A stretch of 64,000 nucleotides of DNA from Bacillota bacterium (lineage in GTDB: Bacteria; Bacillota; Clostridia; Acetivibrionales; DSM-1351). The stretch is taken from assembly GCA_023443515.1 (NCBI GenBank), contig JAEZUC010000097.1:124001-188000 (forward strand), in the 5' to 3' direction. Positions within the stretch are counted from its first letter, which is position 1; each line of letters starts with the position of its first letter. The position numbers and the translations under genes were made by a program. Positions 60,728 through 64,000 of the stretch are shown one piece after another. The notes beneath the pieces were generated by a model. The model did no database searches, had not been told where the DNA came from, and worked only from the letters and a program-made list of their open reading frames with translations.

Positions 60728-63700
60728 TTACATCTCAACAATTTCTCCCGTTGAGAACAAATAAATGTATTTTTCCTTAACCGGTTTTAAGGTCAGCATT
60801 TCTAAGGCTCTTGCATAATAAGAAATCTGCAGTTTGTACTTTTCCTTTATGACTGCCTTGTCACCCTTGGATACGTAATCAGTTTTATAATCGATAAGCA
60901 CGATATTATCTTCCTCTTCAAAATAGCAGTCAACAACGCCCTGAAGAAGTATTTTTTCCTCATAGCCGTTCACATCAGGCAACTGAGGGTAGATTTCCTT
61001 ATATGTCAGTTCAATGTTGAAGGGAACCTCTCTGTGTATCTTTCCAGCCTCCAGAATTCTCTTCCCCACGGCTGAATCAATAAAAGCGGATATTTTCCTG
61101 ATGTCTATACTTTTTGCTTGCATTTCAGTTAGAAGTTCTTTTTTGACCATCAATTCAATCTGTCCTGCAATATCTTCATTGCAAAAATCCAGGTGCTGCA
61201 TTACAAAATGCATGGCAGTTCCCTTTTCTGCAGGACTCAGTCCTTTCTTTTTCTCCATGAATGCAGGTTTTTTTATTGTAGTAGTTTTGTATTCCGGCTG
61301 ACTGCTTTCTTCATCGTTATTAAGAATAAAATATCTTTTTAGTTCTGTTACAGATATTTTAGATGGTATCCTAGCGAAATCCCTGTATGGGTATTGCCAG
61401 TCCAAACGTCGATGAATTTCGTGGCTGTTCCCACTGTCAGTACTGCTTTTTTCATGAAGCCATTTTAATATATCATCCCTATCCTGTGCATCTGTTTCAA
61501 ATCTTTTAGCCGTAAGTACATCCGACTGGTTTGCAAGAATTATTACCCAGGAAGAGTCGTCTGAAATAACAGACCCGTTATAATCAACCCCAAGACCTGC
61601 TGCCTTCCTTAGAAGCTCAGAATCCTTGTGTCTCATAACAGATGGGCATATCCAATCCAAATAATTCTGTGCCTTGAGCATACTGTGGGCATCGAACTTA
61701 TTGCCGTTGCTCTGAGCTGTACCCAACCATTTAAGTGCGCATTTTTCTATACTTTTTACCGCCCCGGTAATTATCAGTTTTTCTCTGGCTCTTGTCATTG
61801 CCACGTAGAGTATTCTCATTTCCTCAGACAAGGTTTCGACTCTTATTTTCTGCGCAATTGCTTGTTTTGGAATGGAAGGATATTTTATTCTCTTTTTATA
61901 ATCAACGAAATCAGGCCCGAAGCCCAGTTCCTGGTGCAGTAAAACACTTTTATACATATCCTGCATATTGAACTTTTTCCCGCAACCGCACAAAAACACA
62001 ACTGGAAATTCCAATCCCTTGCTCTTGTGTATACTCATCAGCCTGACAACGTTATCGTTCTCTCCAAGAACCTTTGCACTTCCCATATCTCCCTTGTTGG
62101 TTTTCAGCTTGTCAATGAAACTTATAAAATTGAAAAGCCCGCTGTAGCTTGTATTTTCAAATTGTAAAGCACGTTCAAACAGTATTTTCAGGTTAGCCTG
62201 TTTTCTTTCACCGTCCTGCATTGCTCCTACTATGCTGAAATAGCCCGTCTCATCATATAGCTGCCATATGAGCTTGTGAGTTGACATATAGAGTGACATT
62301 TCTCTCCATTTAGCAAGCTTTTGCAGAAAATCGGAGGATTTTTTTGAAACCTCTGTGTCCTGCTCTGCTATTTCTCTGAGTGCCTCAAATATTGAAGCGT
62401 TGCGGTTCATAAGGCGTACTTCTGCTAAATCACCTGTACTGAAATTGACTATCGGTGATCTTAGTACTGCCAAAAGCGGAATATCCTGATAAGGATTATC
62501 AATTATTTGAAGGAGGGACAGTACTACCTGCACTTCCGGTGTCTTAAAAAATCCGCTCCCTGTATCTGCAAAAACAGGTATATCAGACTTGGCAAGTTCT
62601 TCTGAAAACACTTCTGTCCAATTTCTGGTGGTTCTCAGCAGTATTACTATATCGTTGAACCTTACGTCCCTGTAATCCCCAAGTTTTTTATCGTAGACAG
62701 CAAACTTCTTTCCGTCCTCATCGGGTTGAAAAAGCTCAATTATTCTGTTTGCAACCATTCTGGCTTCCTGTTGTATATTATCAAGTATTTCGTCTTCTTC
62801 CTGAGAATCTTGCTCATCCAACTGTTCACTGTCTTCTGACTGCACACTGTTATCCGTATGTGAGGTTTCTATCAAATGCAGCTCCACCGCCCCTCCTGTA
62901 ACCGTTTTTTCATTTTGAGATGGAGGAAAGCCAGCTCCGGGATTTAGTTCTTCTATCTCATTGTAATCAAGTTCCCCCACCTTTTGGGACATTATTTGCT
63001 TGAATATATAGTTGATTCCGTCAACGACGTCCTTTCTGCTTCGGAAGTTCTTAAAAAGCAGTATTTTCCTGTAACTGCTGCCCTCGTCAATTGAGTAATT
63101 ATTGTATTTTTCAAGAAAAAGTTCAGGTTTGGCCTGTCTGAACCTGTATATGCTTTGTTTTACATCTCCCACCATAAAAACATTAGGGCTACCTGTGTCA
63201 TCTTTAGAAATCATATTAATTATGATTTCCTGAACCAAATTGCTGTCCTGATATTCATCCACTAATATTTCAGTGAATTTGTCTTTGTAATACCGGGCGA
63301 TTTTTGAAGGATGTATGTTTCCGTCTTCATCTGTTTCGGCAAGTATATTTAGACAAAAATGCTCAAGGTCATTGAAATCTACTGAAGCTCTCTGACTTTT
63401 TTTCTGTGAATATCTGCTCCCAAAATCCATAACCAACTTGGCAACACATTTCAGTATAGGATGCATGGTTTTAAGGTCAGAAACTATTTCAGCAGACTCC
63501 ATGAAAAAAACTTCATTCTTGAGACCTGTAATTACAGTCTTTAACTCGTCCCTTGTTTTCTTTACACTTTCCTGTACTTTTTTTTCTGCATCCTTTCCGC
63601 ATCTGGGCAAGGTCTGGAATTCAAAACTGTTAATATAATTGTACAGTTTGTCCCATTCCATTCCGCTTTTGCAAACTTCTATGAGCTTATTCAGGTTATC

Positions 63701-64000
63701 GTTATCCTCAAGAAAAACAGGCAGATATTTTTCCAGACCCTGTGCATATTTGATTTTTTCACACGCTTCATTCATTATATCCCGGAGGCCTTCAAGTCTC
63801 ATAAGGCTGGTTTCCATGAGAATTGTACCCCAGGGTGTTGCCCCAAAGTCGTTGCAAAAATCTAAATTATAGCTTTCCACCTGTTGTTCAAGCCATTTTT
63901 CAGGCCATGGATAGCTCTGCACAAAACTGTATATGCTCAAAACCATCTCTTGAATTTTTTCGTCATCCCTGTTGCTCCCATAGGACTCCAACAAATCAAA
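60728..64000 (-). CDS. addA: ATP-dependent helicase/nuclease subunit A (5' partial)
   Basis: The AddA subunit of the AddAB double-strand-break repair enzyme. About 1090 residues are present; the frame stays open to base 64000, so the TTG at 63994 is internal and about 150-200 N-terminal residues with the Walker A motif lie outside. Helicase motifs seen are ILVDEYQDSN, FMVGDVKQSIYRFRQA, NFRSRKDVVDGIN, SIHKSKGLEFPVVFL and LYVAMTRAREKL. The C-terminal nuclease has GTAMHFVMQHLDF, GVVDCYF and VLIDYKTDYV, with the catalytic D and K. addB would lie upstream on the minus strand. Confidence 0.95.
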   Translation of the reverse strand, partial: FDLLESYGSNRDDEKIQEMVLSIYSFVQSYPWPEKWLEQQVESYNLDFCNDFGATPWGTILMETSLMRLEGLRDIMNEACEKIKYAQGLEKYLPVFLEDNDNLNKLIEVCKSGMEWDKLYNYINSFEFQTLPRCGKDAEKKVQESVKKTRDELKTVITGLKNEVFFMESAEIVSDLKTMHPILKCVAKLVMDFGSRYSQKKSQRASVDFNDLEHFCLNILAETDEDGNIHPSKIARYYKDKFTEILVDEYQDSNLVQEIIINMISKDDTGSPNVFMVGDVKQSIYRFRQAKPELFLEKYNNYSIDEGSSYRKILLFKNFRSRKDVVDGINYIFKQIMSQKVGELDYNEIEELNPGAGFPPSQNEKTVTGGAVELHLIETSHTDNSVQSEDSEQLDEQDSQEEDEILDNIQQEARMVANRIIELFQPDEDGKKFAVYDKKLGDYRDVRFNDIVILLRTTRNWTEVFSEELAKSDIPVFADTGSGFFKTPEVQVVLSLLQIIDNPYQDIPLLAVLRSPIVNFSTGDLAEVRLMNRNASIFEALREIAEQDTEVSKKSSDFLQKLAKWREMSLYMSTHKLIWQLYDETGYFSIVGAMQDGERKQANLKILFERALQFENTSYSGLFNFISFIDKLKTNKGDMGSAKVLGENDNVVRLMSIHKSKGLEFPVVFLCGCGKKFNMQDMYKSVLLHQELGFGPDFVDYKKRIKYPSIPKQAIAQKIRVETLSEEMRILYVAMTRAREKLIITGAVKSIEKCALKWLGTAQSNGNKFDAHSMLKAQNYLDWICPSVMRHKDSELLRKAAGLGVDYNGSVISDDSSWVIILANQSDVLTAKRFETDAQDRDDILKWLHEKSSTDSGNSHEIHRRLDWQYPYRDFARIPSKISVTELKRYFILNNDEESSQPEYKTTTIKKPAFMEKKKGLSPAEKGTAMHFVMQHLDFCNEDIAGQIELMVKKELLTEMQAKSIDIRKISAFIDSAVGKRILEAGKIHREVPFNIELTYKEIYPQLPDVNGYEEKILLQGVVDCYFEEEDNIVLIDYKTDYVSKGDKAVIKEKYKLQISYYARALEMLTLKPVKEKYIYLFSTGEIVEM

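Noticed and set aside
1..64000. CRISPR arrays, transposases, prophage genes or integrons
   Set aside because: I found no regularly spaced repeats, no transposase or phage protein and no integron-like array; xerD is the housekeeping recombinase in its usual context.

Overview
The window is about 37% GC by eye and dense in genes. It reads like the chromosome of an anaerobic, spore-forming, cellulolytic clostridium, most like the Ruminiclostridium (Clostridium cluster III) group. The basis is a SigI/RsgI pair, sporulation genes (SpoIIM, GerW/YtfJ, DacF-type carboxypeptidase), an IspH-ribosomal S1 fusion, AddA, RNase J, SMC partners ScpA/ScpB and strong AGGAGG ribosome binding sites throughout. 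I see no phage, transposase, integron or CRISPR array. The assignment is by gene content only.

Layout. 1-2 kb: a radical-SAM DNA modification/repair-type protein (5' end cut by the window) with its DUF4130 partner. 2-11 kb (mostly minus strand): murD, tRNA-Leu, a lone cheR, the HutP-like/aroH/cmk/ispH-rpsA run, then an FAD oxidoreductase with an RpiR regulator. 12-15.6 kb: a three-gene biotin transcarboxylase-type operon behind a consensus promoter that overlaps a FapR-like operator. 15.9-17.8 kb: sigI-rsgI behind a SigI-type promoter. 17.8-30 kb: housekeeping and sporulation genes (mnmM-like, rluB, gerW, DUF2953, scpB, scpA, site-2 protease, dacF, pdp, xerD, spoIIM, nudF, rnhA, proC). 29.6-39 kb: paaK with a lactate-permease-family transporter, a lysozyme-like secreted protein, a beta-CASP nuclease and three tandem M42 peptidases. 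39-44.5 kb: two tRNAs and a five-gene sugar cluster (NagB, HAD phosphatase, GT2, MFS, Gfo/Idh). 44.7-51.1 kb: a complete oligopeptide ABC importer plus an unlisted 46-residue membrane protein. 51.4-55.7 kb: tRNA-Tyr, a leader/terminator region and a heterodimeric ABC exporter. 55.7-64 kb: a structured intergenic element, tmcAL, rnj, a GT4 glycosyltransferase, a probable small RNA gene, tRNA-Gln and addA (5' end cut by the window).

The most interesting non-coding signals are: a perfect-consensus promoter followed 60-90 nt later by a terminator with no gene between (60226-60350); a roughly 110-nt nested inverted-repeat element (55749-55858); a promoter, 11-codon ORF and terminator arrangement ahead of the ABC exporter, reminiscent of ribosome-mediated attenuation; the FapR-like box at the carboxyltransferase operon; and a 15-bp hairpin sitting on the start codon of the DUF2953 gene. 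The most interesting coding context is the NagB/HAD/GT2/MFS/oxidoreductase cluster, which looks like a small sugar-derived metabolite pathway with its own exporter. Many start codons were moved downstream of the longest open frame because a clear ribosome binding site sits inside the longest frame; these choices are noted per gene.
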